From positions 1 to 33,686 of the forward strand of contig CALVXF010000052.1 in assembly GCA_944368875.1 (NCBI GenBank): a stretch of DNA of 33,686 nucleotides, given 5' to 3'. This DNA is from an uncultured Bacilli bacterium (lineage in GTDB: Bacteria > Bacillota_I > Bacilli_A > RF39 > UBA660). Positions 1-7,482 of the stretch are shown here, piece after piece; position 1 is the stretch's first letter; each line of letters begins with the position of its first letter. A program made the position numbers and the translations under genes. The notes below the pieces were generated by a model. That model was not told where the DNA came from, did not search any database, and worked only from the letters and a program-made list of their open reading frames with translations.

Positions 1-229
1 CTATATTATTTTTTTGTAAAAATTTAATTTTTGCATTCTGTTCTTCTATGGAATTAATTTTTGTTAGTACACAAATATCATATTTTTTACCAATCTCTTT
101 AATTTTTTTTAAGCTACAATTAATTTCTTTACTATTATCTAAAATGTAATCCCAACCAATAATTAACATTAATTTTTTAATCTTGTCTTCATATATTTCT
201 GTGGTTTTACATTTTTTTGAGTAACACAT
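1..229 (-). CDS. Partial gene, unknown (HAD/nucleotidase-like flavour)
   Basis: An open frame of 76 codons runs off the left edge, so only the N-terminal part is visible. The first ATG after an in-frame stop is at 229, but there is no convincing Shine-Dalgarno site; a second ATG at 170 starts a stretch reading MLIIGWDYIL, so the true start is uncertain. The visible part alternates short hydrophobic strands (LMLIIGWDYI, YDICVLTKI) with Lys-rich helices. The phrase KINSIEEQNAKIKFLQ resembles the cap region of HAD-type 5'-nucleotidases, but this is a weak impression from a fragment. The N-terminal region carries a 9-codon tandem repeat (YSKKCKT) coded by two identical 21-nt copies. It lies downstream of a terminator that closes the preceding gene, so it should have its own promoter, which I could not identify. 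Confidence 0.45.
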   Translation of the reverse strand, partial: MCYSKKCKTTEIYEDKIKKLMLIIGWDYILDNSKEINCSLKKIKEIGKKYDICVLTKINSIEEQNAKIKFLQKNNI

Positions 230-251
230 AGTTTTACATTTTTTTGAGTAA
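204..251. repeat. Direct repeat, two 21-nt copies
   Basis: Identical 21-nt copies lie at 204-224 and 231-251, 27 nt apart (nine codons). If translation starts at 229, one copy is inside the coding region and one is in the leader. The period is a multiple of three, so both copies are read in the same frame. Confidence 0.85.
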
Positions 252-271
252 GACTCTAATTGACTTATACT

Positions 272-298
272 AAAAAAAGAAAGTTAGTCTTTCTTTTT
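272..298. terminator. Bidirectional rho-independent terminator
   Basis: A 10-bp stem, AAAAAGAAAG (274-283) with CTTTCTTTTT (289-298), has a 5-nt loop and a T run on each strand. It lies just after the stop of the deacetylase-like gene and before the partial gene on the minus strand. Confidence 0.7.
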
Positions 299-326
299 AA
301 TAGTTATCTTATTGAAGTTATAATTA

Positions 327-1169
327 TTATTCTAATAGATGTTCTTTTAAGTTAGATATGTTATAACCTTTACTTTTTATATAGCTGATAACGCTTGGTA
401 ATTCATTTAAAGTATTATCATTAACTTCAATTGCGATTAAACTTCCACTCGTAATTTCTCTTTTTAAAGTGGCTAGACTATTATTCTTAATATAGATATT
501 TGGCATAATTGTAGGATTGTTATTAATTTCACATACATCTAAATATTCTTTATTTTTATCTAACATTAGACAATATGTATAACCTTGATTAATTGCATTT
601 TTAATTACTATATCCATCCACGGAAAAGAAGCATTAGTATAATCCCCATCATAACTCAAATTACCAATTTCATATTTAGAAGCAACATCAATTATTAAAT
701 CATTGTTAGCTTCTAACCACATACCATCGACAAATAAACTTGCTTCTGTTTCGTTTTTATCTAATATACTAGTCAAGGAATTAATATCACTATCAGCTCT
801 TATGAGAAAAAGAAGTGATACCATATTCTTATCTTTATTACCACTAATTATATATTTATCTAAATTTTTATTAATTACTTCTTCTGGTTTTATTTCTTTA
901 TAAACAATTAAAGATTCTGTAAAGATACCTACTTTTTTCATCTCTTTATAGCTTTTGTTTATATCTACTTCTTGACCACTTATACCAGGTATAAATGTAT
1001 CATCTATAACTAAAGCTTCTATTGGTTCAACTAAATAGTTTGCGCTTTTATCTTTTATTTCAATCATCAAATCATCATTTTCTTTAATTACATTTATGGT
1101 TTTTTCCGTATATATAAAACTTATTAATAAAAGCGCTAGTAGGCCAATTCTTTCTAATCCTTTTCTCAT
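327..1169 (-). CDS. Membrane-anchored, degenerate polysaccharide deacetylase-like (NodB-fold) protein
   Basis: The 280-aa protein has an N-terminal hydrophobic anchor (about residues 6-22) and then an extracytoplasmic domain. I chose the ATG at 1169 because GGTGA lies just upstream; the ATG at 1181 has no ribosome site. The C-terminal half follows the order of a NodB-homology polysaccharide deacetylase: a strand VSLLFLIRAD where the catalytic TFDDG motif should be, then ASLFVDGMWLE (usually ATFFvxG), then YEIGNLSYDG (usually GHEIGNHTxSH), and a final GSLIAIEV...LPSVISYIKSKGYNISNLKEHL that matches the family's last strand and helix well. The metal-binding Asp and both His of the HxxxH motif are replaced, so deacetylase activity is unlikely. 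I infer a binding or structural role at the cell surface. The fold assignment is moderate, and the loss of the catalytic residues is what the sequence shows. It lies 25 bp downstream of the M29 aminopeptidase gene and may share its transcript. Confidence 0.6.
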   Translation of the reverse strand: MRKGLERIGLLALLLISFIYTEKTINVIKENDDLMIEIKDKSANYLVEPIEALVIDDTFIPGISGQEVDINKSYKEMKKVGIFTESLIVYKEIKPEEVINKNLDKYIISGNKDKNMVSLLFLIRADSDINSLTSILDKNETEASLFVDGMWLEANNDLIIDVASKYEIGNLSYDGDYTNASFPWMDIVIKNAINQGYTYCLMLDKNKEYLDVCEINNNPTIMPNIYIKNNSLATLKREITSGSLIAIEVNDNTLNELPSVISYIKSKGYNISNLKEHLLE

Positions 1170-1206
1170 ATCTTCACCCATTTAATTATACGAGTGAAGT
1201 CCTTTT

Positions 1207-2280
1207 TTATTCGTAATTTAAATGTTTTAATTGTTCAATGACAAATTTTCCTTTTTTTCTAATTAATACATCATCAAAATATATGTCTGGTTCTAATAAA
1301 ACCATATCCCAATGAATAGAACTTATATTGCCATTAAATGCGTCTTTATATGCCCTGCCTGGTGTAAAATGGATTGAGCCAATTATTTTTTCATCATATA
1401 AAATATCACCCATTGGTTTTTTTATTAAAGGATTAAGACCTAATGAAAATTCGCCAATATATCGTGCTCCTTGATCAGTATCAAATATTTCTTTTAAGGA
1501 AATTACATCTTCTTGACAAGTACAATTAACGATTTGTCCTTTACTAAATTCTAATCTAACATCATGATAAACATTTCCTTGATAAGGACATGGAGTATTG
1601 TATGTAATGTAACCTTCAACACTATCTTTAACTGGGGCAGTATAAATTTCCCCATCTGGTAAATTAGATTTACCAACACAAGGAACGACTGGAATATCTT
1701 TAATACTAAATGTAAGATCAGTATTCTTAGCTACAATTCTTACTTTGTCGGTTTTCTCCATTAGTTCTTTAAGTGATTGCATATCATCTTTCATTTTGGC
1801 ATAATCAAATGTCATTGCAGCTAATGCATATTCATAGTGTTTACGATTAGATGTTTTATTTTTATAAGCATCTAAAGTTGTTGGATAATTAAGTAATACC
1901 CATCTTCGATTATTAATTCTAACATCATCACTAGCAATTGTAGCATCTCCTATTTTTTTTAATAGATGTTTATTTGTATCTTTAGTTTCATAGTCATTTA
2001 ATAAATATCTAATTTTGATAAAACAATCGTAATTAGTAACTTCTTCTTCTGCTAGCTTAGCTAAAAGAGAAACACGATTATCTTGTGATTTTTCCATGAT
2101 TAGACTATCTATTTCACTATCTAATAGTTTAACTACTGGTATAGCTCCGACATCAATAATTTTCGCAACTAGTTTTAAGTTTAGATCTTTTGCTTCAGGA
2201 TAAGTTGTTATTAAAACCTTTTCATCTTTTTTTACTTCCAAACTATAATCTACTATTGTATTAACCAATTTATCTAACAT
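1207..2280 (-). CDS. M29-family aminopeptidase (AmpS/PepS type)
   Basis: A 357-aa cytoplasmic metallo-aminopeptidase of family M29, which removes N-terminal residues from peptides. Family length is about 370-410, so this copy is slightly short but complete. The expected metal and catalytic residues are visible: Glu211 in NLPDGEIYTAP, Glu277 in GEFSLGLN, His304 in SIHFTPGRAY, Tyr311, and His323/Asp325 in HWDMV. These match the E, E, H, Y, H, D set known for the family, so the enzyme should be active. The start at 2280 has only a weak ribosome site. The gene is divergent from the small Tyr-rich gene, and an 18-bp palindrome sits between them. The deacetylase-like gene follows on the same strand. 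Confidence 0.9.
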   Translation of the reverse strand: MLDKLVNTIVDYSLEVKKDEKVLITTYPEAKDLNLKLVAKIIDVGAIPVVKLLDSEIDSLIMEKSQDNRVSLLAKLAEEEVTNYDCFIKIRYLLNDYETKDTNKHLLKKIGDATIASDDVRINNRRWVLLNYPTTLDAYKNKTSNRKHYEYALAAMTFDYAKMKDDMQSLKELMEKTDKVRIVAKNTDLTFSIKDIPVVPCVGKSNLPDGEIYTAPVKDSVEGYITYNTPCPYQGNVYHDVRLEFSKGQIVNCTCQEDVISLKEIFDTDQGARYIGEFSLGLNPLIKKPMGDILYDEKIIGSIHFTPGRAYKDAFNGNISSIHWDMVLLEPDIYFDDVLIRKKGKFVIEQLKHLNYE

Positions 2281-2301
2281 AGTGCACCATTCTTTCTAAC
2301 A

Positions 2302-2319
2302 TTCATAGTATACTATGAA
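2302..2319. promoter_or_regulatory. 18-bp perfect palindrome in a divergent promoter region
   Basis: TTCATAGTATACTATGAA is a perfect inverted repeat with no spacer, in the 51-bp gap between the start codons of the M29 gene (minus) and the Tyr-rich gene (plus). Its centre contains TATACT on both strands (2309-2314 plus; 2307-2312 minus), a good -10 element, so a dimeric regulator bound here would cover both promoters. No matching -35 hexamer is clear on either side. Confidence 0.55.
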
Positions 2320-2331
2320 AGGAGTAAAAAT

Positions 2332-2586
2332 ATGTATTCAAAATATAATTATCCATACTTTTATCCAAGTCAAGTGCGTAATTCAAATAATAATTATAGT
2401 GACTCTAATGATGAACGCTTTTTTCCTTTTCTAGGACCTTTTTTATTAGGTGGTGTAACTGGAGCACTAGTAGCTCCGGCATTTTATAACAATCGTCCTT
2501 GTTATAATTGCGTATATCCACAACCTATTCCTTATCAATACAATAATTATTATTATGCGCAACCATATTACTATCGCTATCGATAA
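2332..2586 (+). CDS. Small Tyr/Asn-rich protein with a central glycine-rich hydrophobic segment
   Basis: An 84-aa protein, one of only two plausible plus-strand genes here. AAAGGAG lies at good distance before the ATG, so expression is likely. The N-terminal third is rich in Tyr, Asn and Ser, the middle (about residues 30-52, FFPFLGPFLLGGVTGALVAPAFY) is a hydrophobic Gly-rich segment, and the tail is Tyr/Pro/Gln-rich with two Cys (CYNC). This composition is like small spore-coat or surface-associated proteins of Bacillota, but no domain can be named and nothing in the window shows sporulation. It ends in a strong bidirectional terminator. I am sure it is a gene and unsure what it does. Confidence 0.7.
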   Translation: MYSKYNYPYFYPSQVRNSNNNYSDSNDERFFPFLGPFLLGGVTGALVAPAFYNNRPCYNCVYPQPIPYQYNNYYYAQPYYYRYR

Positions 2587-2613
2587 AAAAAAGCACTTCA
2601 TTTTAGTGCTTTT
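2586..2613. terminator. Bidirectional terminator between the Tyr-rich gene and rny
   Basis: The stem AAAAGCACT/AGTGCTTTT with a 7-nt loop is flanked by an A run on the left and a T run on the right, so it can work for both convergent genes. It overlaps the rny stop codon. Confidence 0.85.
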
Positions 2614-4168
2614 ATTTGGCTTCTTCAACAGCTCTTGTTTCTCTTATAACTGTAACTTTAATAGTACCAGGATATTGCATTTCTTCTTCAATGCGATTTT
2701 TAATATCACGTGCTACTTTATATGAAGCTAAATCATCGATTTCTTCAGGTTTAACAATAACACGTAATTCACGACCAGCTTGAACAGCGTAAGTCTTATC
2801 GACTCCTTCAATACTATTACCAATATTTTCTAAATCTTTTAAACGTTTAACATAGTTTTCTAATGAATCATTACGAGCACCTGGTCTAGATGCACTTAAA
2901 GCATCAGCTATAGCTACAATAACAGATATAACACTAGTTGCTTCATGGTTGCCATGATGTGACATAATAGCATTAATAACTGTATCACTTTCATGATATT
3001 TTTTAGCTATATCAGCTCCTAAATCAACATGTGAACCTTCAATTTCATGGTCAATTGCTTTTCCTATGTCATGGAATAAACCAGCTCTTTTTGCTAGAGC
3101 AATATTTTCACCTAATTCACTAGCTATAATACCAGCTAATTCTCCAACTTCGATTGAATGCTTCAAAGCATTTTGGCCATAGCTTGTACGGAAATTAAGT
3201 TTTCCTAAAATATTGACTAATTCTGGTTCAACTTTTGTAATTCCCAATTGAAATAGTGCTTCTTCGCCTAATTCACGAATACGATTTTTTAAATCATTAC
3301 TAGTCTTTTCATATAATTCTTCAACACGTGCTGGATGAATACGTCCATCTTTAATTAAACTTTCAATTGTAAGACGTGCTATCTCACGACGATATGGATC
3401 AAAACTACTTAAAACAATTGCCTCAGGTGTATCATCAATAATCAAATCAACGCCTGTAACTGCTTCAATTGTTCTAATATTGCGTCCTTCACGTCCAATT
3501 ATACGGCCTTTCATCTCATCATTAGGTAAATTGACAACTGTAACCGTTTGTTCATTGGAAACATCAGCAGCATATTTTTGCATAGCTTCCACCAACATCG
3601 TTTTAGCTTTCTTATCAACTTCTAATAATGCTTCAGCTTCGCGATCTTTAATCAAACTAGCAATTTCTAAATTCATCATTTCTTCAACTTTTTTTAGAAC
3701 CATTTCGCGAGCTTCTTTTTTACTTAAACCACTTATTTTTTCTAATTGTTCAATTTGTTCTTTTTTTAATTCTTCCACTTTACTTTGTTCTTCTTGGATT
3801 GCTCTTTGTTTATTAATTAAATTATTTTCTTTTTCTTCCAGCATAGATTCTTTATTTTGTAAAGTTTGATCTCTTTTTTCCAAATTGGCTTCACGAGCAA
3901 GCATACGTTCTTCTGATTCTTTTACTTCTGCTTTTCGTTCTTTCAATTCTTTTTCCATTTCATTTTTTAATCTATGTGCTTCTTCTTTTGCTTCTAATAA
4001 GAAGTCTCTTTTCGCTTTTTCGCCTTCTTTACGTGCTTTATCAAGAAGAAGTTCTGCTTTTTTACCAGCTAAGTTTCCTTTAAAATAATTAAGGACAAAC
4101 ATAATTATAATTCCAACAAATATCCCAATAAGTACTAATAAAATGGAGAACATCATATTACTATCCAT
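2612..4168 (-). CDS. rny: Ribonuclease Y
   Basis: A 518-aa membrane-bound endoribonuclease that starts mRNA decay in Bacillota. An N-terminal transmembrane helix (about residues 5-27, [21 protein letters not shown]) is followed by a long Lys/Glu coiled coil (to about 200), a KH domain ([21 protein letters not shown]) and an HD domain with the metal motif FHDIGKA and downstream SHHGNHE. The ATG at 4168 is the likely start because GGAGG lies 6 nt before it; the ATG at 4180 lacks a site. It is downstream of recA as in Bacillus, but has its own promoter and a hairpin in its leader. Length and domains are complete. Confidence 0.96.
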   Translation of the reverse strand: MDSNMMFSILLVLIGIFVGIIIMFVLNYFKGNLAGKKAELLLDKARKEGEKAKRDFLLEAKEEAHRLKNEMEKELKERKAEVKESEERMLAREANLEKRDQTLQNKESMLEEKENNLINKQRAIQEEQSKVEELKKEQIEQLEKISGLSKKEAREMVLKKVEEMMNLEIASLIKDREAEALLEVDKKAKTMLVEAMQKYAADVSNEQTVTVVNLPNDEMKGRIIGREGRNIRTIEAVTGVDLIIDDTPEAIVLSSFDPYRREIARLTIESLIKDGRIHPARVEELYEKTSNDLKNRIRELGEEALFQLGITKVEPELVNILGKLNFRTSYGQNALKHSIEVGELAGIIASELGENIALAKRAGLFHDIGKAIDHEIEGSHVDLGADIAKKYHESDTVINAIMSHHGNHEATSVISVIVAIADALSASRPGARNDSLENYVKRLKDLENIGNSIEGVDKTYAVQAGRELRVIVKPEEIDDLASYKVARDIKNRIEEEMQYPGTIKVTVIRETRAVEEAK

Positions 4169-4195
4169 ATAAACCTCCATTTTTAAATTATAATA

Positions 4196-4246
4196 TAGGG
4201 TACATCACCCTACTTACATTTTACGATTATTTCAACAATATGTCAA
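4196..4246 (-). promoter_or_regulatory. rny promoter and leader hairpin
   Basis: The -35 element TTGACA (4241-4246) and -10 element TAAAAT (4218-4223) are separated by exactly 17 bp. Just downstream, TAGGGT (minus strand 4212-4207) and ACCCTA (4201-4196) form a 6-bp stem with a 5-nt loop in the leader, about 20 nt before the ribosome site. Confidence 0.75.
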
Positions 4247-4274
4247 TCATGATGTGAAAAGTATGTAAATATTT

Positions 4275-4302
4275 AAAAAGAGAAAATTATTTTTCTCTTT
4301 TT
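4275..4302 (-). terminator. recA terminator
   Basis: A 12-bp A/T-rich stem, AAAAAGAGAAAA with TTTTCTCTTTTT, has a 4-nt loop that contains part of the recA stop codon and is followed on the minus strand by a U run. Confidence 0.75.
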
Positions 4303-5300
4303 TCTTTATTAATACCAAAATGCTTACGAACTTTATCTTCTAATTCTTCACACAATTTAATATTTGTTTTTAATAGTTCTTTAACATTTTCTTTGCCTTG
4401 ACCTAATTTTTCACCATTATATGCGTACCAAGCACCAGTTTTTTCTAAAACACCTATTTCGCTTGCTAGATCAACAATTTCTCCCTCATGAGAAACACCT
4501 TGACCATACATAATATCAACTGTACATGTTTTAAAAGGTGGCGCCATTTTATTTTTAACAACTTTAATACTTGTTTTATTTCCAGCAATTTCATTACCTA
4601 TTTTAATTTGTTCACTTCTTCTTATTTCTAATCTAACTGAAGCATAGAATTTTAAAGCACGACCACCTGGTGTTGTTTCAGGATTACCAAACATAACACC
4701 TACTTTTTCTCGTAACTGATTGATAAAAATACAAATTGTATTTGTTTTGTTAATAACCCCAGATAGTTTTCGTAAAGCTTGGGACATCAAACGGGCTTGT
4801 AATCCAACATGAGAATCCCCCATTTCACCTTCTATTTCTGCTTGTGGTACTAAAGCAGCAACTGAGTCAATAACTACTACACTAATAGCTCCACTACGCA
4901 CTAAAGCCTCACAAATTTCTAAAGCTTGTTCACCATTATCAGGTTGACTTAAAATAAGTTCATCAGTGTTGACACCTAAATTAGCCGCGTATTTAGGATC
5001 AAGTGAGTGTTCCGCATCGATAAAAGCAACACGTCCTCCTAATCTTTGAGCTTCGGCAATTGCATGCAAAGCAAATGTTGTTTTACCACTAGATTCAGGT
5101 CCATAAATTTCAATTATTCGTCCTTTGGGATAACCACCTATCCCCATTGCGATATCTAGAGATATTGAACCACTTGGGATAACATCAATATGACGATTTT
5201 GATGATCGCCTAATTTCATAACGGCTCCTTTACCAAATTGTTTTTCAATATCTAAAAGTACTTGTTCTAATGTTTTATCATTAGTTGTTGGTTTAACCAT
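4287..5300 (-). CDS. recA: DNA recombinase RecA
   Basis: A 337-aa recombinase that forms ATP-dependent filaments on single-stranded DNA, drives homologous strand exchange and triggers LexA self-cleavage. The Walker A motif GPESSGKT is at residues 67-74, followed by the Walker B strand ([12 protein letters not shown]), the L1/L2 DNA-binding loop region ([34 protein letters not shown]) and a C-terminal domain with a Lys/Glu-rich tail. The length is normal. AAGGAGG lies 7 nt before the ATG. It lies between pgsA and rny as in Bacillus, but the cinA gene that usually precedes it is absent. It has its own terminator and an SOS-controlled promoter. Confidence 0.98.
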   Translation of the reverse strand: MVKPTTNDKTLEQVLLDIEKQFGKGAVMKLGDHQNRHIDVIPSGSISLDIAMGIGGYPKGRIIEIYGPESSGKTTFALHAIAEAQRLGGRVAFIDAEHSLDPKYAANLGVNTDELILSQPDNGEQALEICEALVRSGAISVVVIDSVAALVPQAEIEGEMGDSHVGLQARLMSQALRKLSGVINKTNTICIFINQLREKVGVMFGNPETTPGGRALKFYASVRLEIRRSEQIKIGNEIAGNKTSIKVVKNKMAPPFKTCTVDIMYGQGVSHEGEIVDLASEIGVLEKTGAWYAYNGEKLGQGKENVKELLKTNIKLCEELEDKVRKHFGINKEKREK

Positions 5301-5328
5301 TTTGTATCCTCCTTATTGATTATATTTC

Positions 5329-5381
5329 AATTGTATATTATTTTAAGATGTTTGTCAATAGTTTTTGCAAACATTTGTTCG
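5329..5381 (-). promoter_or_regulatory. recA promoter with LexA (SOS) box
   Basis: The -35 element TTGACA (5353-5358) and -10 element TACAAT are 17 bp apart. Nine bp upstream of the -35, at 5368-5381, lies CGAACAAATGTTTG, which fits the Bacillus SOS-box consensus CGAACRNRYGTTYG at every position. This points to LexA repression of recA. Confidence 0.85.
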
Positions 5382-5431
5382 TTAGTGTCTGTTTGGTCAT
5401 AACAACAATATTTTAACAATAATAAAATAAA

Positions 5432-5469
5432 AAAACAATATTAACTTTCTTAATAGTTAATACTGTTTT
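5432..5469 (-). terminator. pgsA terminator
   Basis: A 15-bp stem (5432-5446 with 5455-5469, one G-U pair) with an 8-nt loop is followed by a U run on the minus strand. It separates the pgsA transcript from recA. Confidence 0.8.
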
Positions 5470-5483
5470 AATCTTAATTATAT

Positions 5484-6104
5484 TTAAATTTCTACTTTTT
5501 CTTCTTTATCATTGCTATCAAAAATTAGATGTTTATTCATATTATAGTAAGAAATACCACTTATAATTGATAAAACACAAGCAAGAATTAACAAGAAATC
5601 AGAAACTTTTAAATTCCATAATTCAAATGGTAAATTATAAAATAAAGTAAGTGCGATTCCCACCATCAAACAAGCAGTTTTTAGTTTTCCACTTTTAATA
5701 GCAGCTACAACTTTTCCTTTTGATCCAGCAATCATTTTAATTGAATTGACAACACTATCACGTAGAACAATGACAACAGGTATAATTGGATGAATAAATC
5801 CAGTTGAAGCTAAAATGATTAAAACGCTGTTAACCAAAATTTTATCAGCAATCGCATCAATCATTTTACCAAAATCTGTTACCATATTCCATTTGCGAGC
5901 TAAATAACCATCAACGAAATCCGTAAGTGATGCAATGATAAATAATATACCTGCAATAATGTATTTTATATCTACGACAATTTTTTCACTTATAAATAAC
6001 ATTGGCATTTCGATTCCCGCTGTATCGAATGGAAATAATAATACAAAAATAATTACTAACGACATTAAAATACGTAAAATAGTTAATTTATTTGGTAAAT
6101 TCAT
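5484..6104 (-). CDS. pgsA: CDP-diacylglycerol--glycerol-3-phosphate 3-phosphatidyltransferase
   Basis: A 206-aa integral membrane enzyme making phosphatidylglycerophosphate, the first committed step to phosphatidylglycerol. The full CDP-alcohol phosphotransferase signature DGx2ARx8Gx3Dx3D is visible: Asp65, Gly66, Ala69, Arg70, Gly79, Asp83 and Asp87. Several hydrophobic segments surround it. The ATG at 6104 is the likely start since AAGGAG lies just upstream; an upstream in-frame TTG has no site. It follows the rodZ-like gene by about 30 bp, the Bacillus ymfM-pgsA order. Confidence 0.95.
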   Translation of the reverse strand: MNLPNKLTILRILMSLVIIFVLLFPFDTAGIEMPMLFISEKIVVDIKYIIAGILFIIASLTDFVDGYLARKWNMVTDFGKMIDAIADKILVNSVLIILASTGFIHPIIPVVIVLRDSVVNSIKMIAGSKGKVVAAIKSGKLKTACLMVGIALTLFYNLPFELWNLKVSDFLLILACVLSIISGISYYNMNKHLIFDSNDKEEKVEI

Positions 6105-6136
6105 AATTTTCTCCTTCAATATAACTTACATACTTT

Positions 6137-6625
6137 TTAAAGTGTTTGCATAACAACACTTTCACTAGGTTTATCATCTTTTCTGATATATTCATTATAA
6201 GCTAAAATACAACCTATTAAAATTATAATTGAAACAATAATTAAAATTATACGTTTTGAAAGACGAAATTCTTTTTTATGTTCAATTGTATAAGGCGAAT
6301 GTATAGTCTTTTCACCTTTTGGCTCTTCTAATAACTCCTGTTTATTTTTTTTGATATCTTCAATTGAGATTTTAGAAGTGTAATCAAATAAATATTCATT
6401 AAATTCATCTATCATATCTTCATAATTAAGACCCAAATATTTAGAATAATCTCTAATAAAATATTTAAGATAATAAATATCTTTAAAATTTTCAATATTA
6501 CCAGCTTCTAAAGCTTCGATTTGGGAAGGTCTTAATTTTAAATCCTCGGCCGCTTCGTCAATGGAAACTCCTATGCTTTCACGAGTTTCTCTTAACCTTT
6601 CGCCAATCTCTTTCAAAGAGTACAC
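6137..6625 (-). CDS. rodZ: RodZ-like cytoskeletal membrane protein
   Basis: A 162-aa protein with an N-terminal Xre-type helix-turn-helix domain (about residues 5-70; IGERLRETRESIGVSIDEAAEDLKLRPSQIEALEAG), a charged linker, one transmembrane helix (about 125-143) and a very short outside tail. This is the layout of RodZ, which links the MreB cytoskeleton to the wall-elongation machinery. Bacillus RodZ has a large extracellular domain, and here it is almost gone. The start is either the GTG at 6625 or the TTG at 6616; the site GGGTG fits the TTG better. It is upstream of pgsA, as ymfM is in Bacillus, and downstream of rnpB. Confidence 0.85.
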   Translation of the reverse strand: MYSLKEIGERLRETRESIGVSIDEAAEDLKLRPSQIEALEAGNIENFKDIYYLKYFIRDYSKYLGLNYEDMIDEFNEYLFDYTSKISIEDIKKNKQELLEEPKGEKTIHSPYTIEHKKEFRLSKRIILIIVSIIILIGCILAYNEYIRKDDKPSESVVMQTL

Positions 6626-6650
6626 CCACTTTCATTTAAAATGAAAAAAA

Positions 6651-6990
6651 TAATATTCTATAAGCCATGTTCTGTTTCTATTTCTAGATGACAAACATTT
6701 ATCTATCGATTGCTCGATCCTATAGATACTTATCTTTCGCATCTATTAGGTTCCCTTACCATAATTTAGGTTTCTCGCTTGCGGAGTTTACCTCGTTTCA
6801 TTCTTCCATTCCTAGAAGACTCGTTTCTGTGGCACTTTATGAGGTTAACCATCATAGGTCACTTCTCGTCGTTAGTTAAAAACTACCAAAGGTTATTTTT
6901 TCCCTTTGCACAAACACTACAATCATCACAGATTGTGCGAGCATGGACTTTCCTCTATATTTAAAATACAGCGTTTGTCCGAATATTATT
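6651..6990 (-). ncRNA. rnpB: RNase P RNA (bacterial type)
   Basis: This is the catalytic RNA that trims tRNA 5' leaders. Diagnostic conserved blocks are visible in order on the minus strand: GAGGAAAGTCCATGCTCGCA near the 5' end, GTGCCACAGAAACGA, AACGAGGTAAACTCC, GCGAGAAACC, and ACAGAACATGGCTTATAG near the 3' end. The ends pair as helix P1: AATAATATTC (6990-6981) with GAATATTATT (about 6657-6648). It lies immediately downstream of gpsB, a common Bacillota arrangement, and its 5' strand includes the gpsB stop codon. I found no convincing promoter inside gpsB, so it may be processed from a joint transcript. Confidence 0.95.
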
Positions 6991-7309
6991 CTTTCCCATA
7001 AATAATTTTTTCTAAATTAGACAACCTTCTTAAAACATCAGCACTGCTGACTTCGCCAGTTGCGCTTTCTTTCATAATATCTAATTTAGTTCTTAGGGCA
7101 CGAATTTCTTGCTTTAATTTCATATTTTCTTCAAGCACTTCTTTGCGATCATTTTCAGCTTCTTTAAGTAAAGATATAAATTCTTCATAATCACTGATTA
7201 TAAGATCAAGAAACTTATCAACTTCTTGTGGTCGATAACCTCTTGTATCGATTTTGAATTCTTTTTCTAAAATATCTTTACTTGTCAAAGTAATACGATC
7301 TTGATACAT
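6986..7309 (-). CDS. gpsB: Cell-cycle protein GpsB (DivIVA family)
   Basis: A 107-aa cytoplasmic coiled-coil protein that coordinates penicillin-binding proteins between elongation and septation. The N-terminal membrane-binding/coiled-coil part reads LTSKDILEKEFKIDTRGYRPQEVDKFLDLI (about residues 8-37), followed by a long coil, and the C-terminal oligomerisation end is DVLRRLSNLEKIIYG, all typical of GpsB. The length is normal. AGGTGG precedes the ATG. Its stop codon overlaps the 5' strand of rnpB. A possible promoter is the extended -10 TGCTATTAT upstream. Confidence 0.95.
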   Translation of the reverse strand: MYQDRITLTSKDILEKEFKIDTRGYRPQEVDKFLDLIISDYEEFISLLKEAENDRKEVLEENMKLKQEIRALRTKLDIMKESATGEVSSADVLRRLSNLEKIIYGKE

Positions 7310-7377
7310 AATACCACCTCATATTCTCATAACTATTTTCTCAAAATAATAGCAATTTGTCAATGATACATGTATAC

Positions 7378-7412
7378 AAAAAACTACTTGTCTTTTTCAA
7401 GAAAACAAGTAG
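7378..7412 (-). terminator. Terminator overlapping the small ORF's 3' end
   Basis: An 11-bp stem (7402-7412 with 7384-7394, one G-U pair) with a 7-nt loop is followed by six U (7383-7378). The stop codon of the small ORF lies in the 3' arm. Confidence 0.75.
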
Positions 7413-7482
7413 CTATTTTAATATAAGTGATATTCCCTATCATCTCATCAAATAAACTATACAAAGATTCTTTCTTAATCAT
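7384..7482 (-). CDS. Small ORF (32 aa) with hairpin-sequestered ribosome site
   Basis: An unrecognised 32-codon ORF starts with ATG at 7482 and ends with TAG at 7384. The peptide begins MIKKESLYSLFDEMIGN, continues with a short hydrophobic stretch (ITYIKIATCFL) and ends EKDK. Evidence that it is a real unit: AAGGAGG lies 5 nt before the ATG; a sigma-A promoter (TTGCAA, 17 bp, TATAAT) is upstream; and a terminator overlaps its end. The ribosome site is the loop of a perfect 12-bp inverted repeat whose 3' arm holds the start codon. It is upstream of gpsB on the same strand and could be a regulated peptide, a leader peptide or part of a small RNA. No homologue is known to me. Confidence 0.5.
   Translation of the reverse strand: MIKKESLYSLFDEMIGNITYIKIATCFLEKDK

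Noticed and set aside
204-251. CRISPR-like repeat
   Set aside because: Only two copies with a 6-nt gap, and the period is a codon multiple; no spacer-sized interval and no cas genes.
3480-4088. Ser/Phe-rich plus-strand frames opposite rny
   Set aside because: They are the antisense image of the Lys/Glu-rich coiled coil of RNase Y and have no translation signals.
6631-6645. Palindrome TTCATTT-A-AAATGAA as an rnpB terminator or operator
   Set aside because: A stem of A/T-rich pairs with a one-base centre and no proper U run after it; could be chance in such AT-rich DNA.
6688-6964. Two overlapping plus-strand open frames of about 60 codons
   Set aside because: They lie antisense inside rnpB, whose conserved blocks are unmistakable, and have no ribosome sites.
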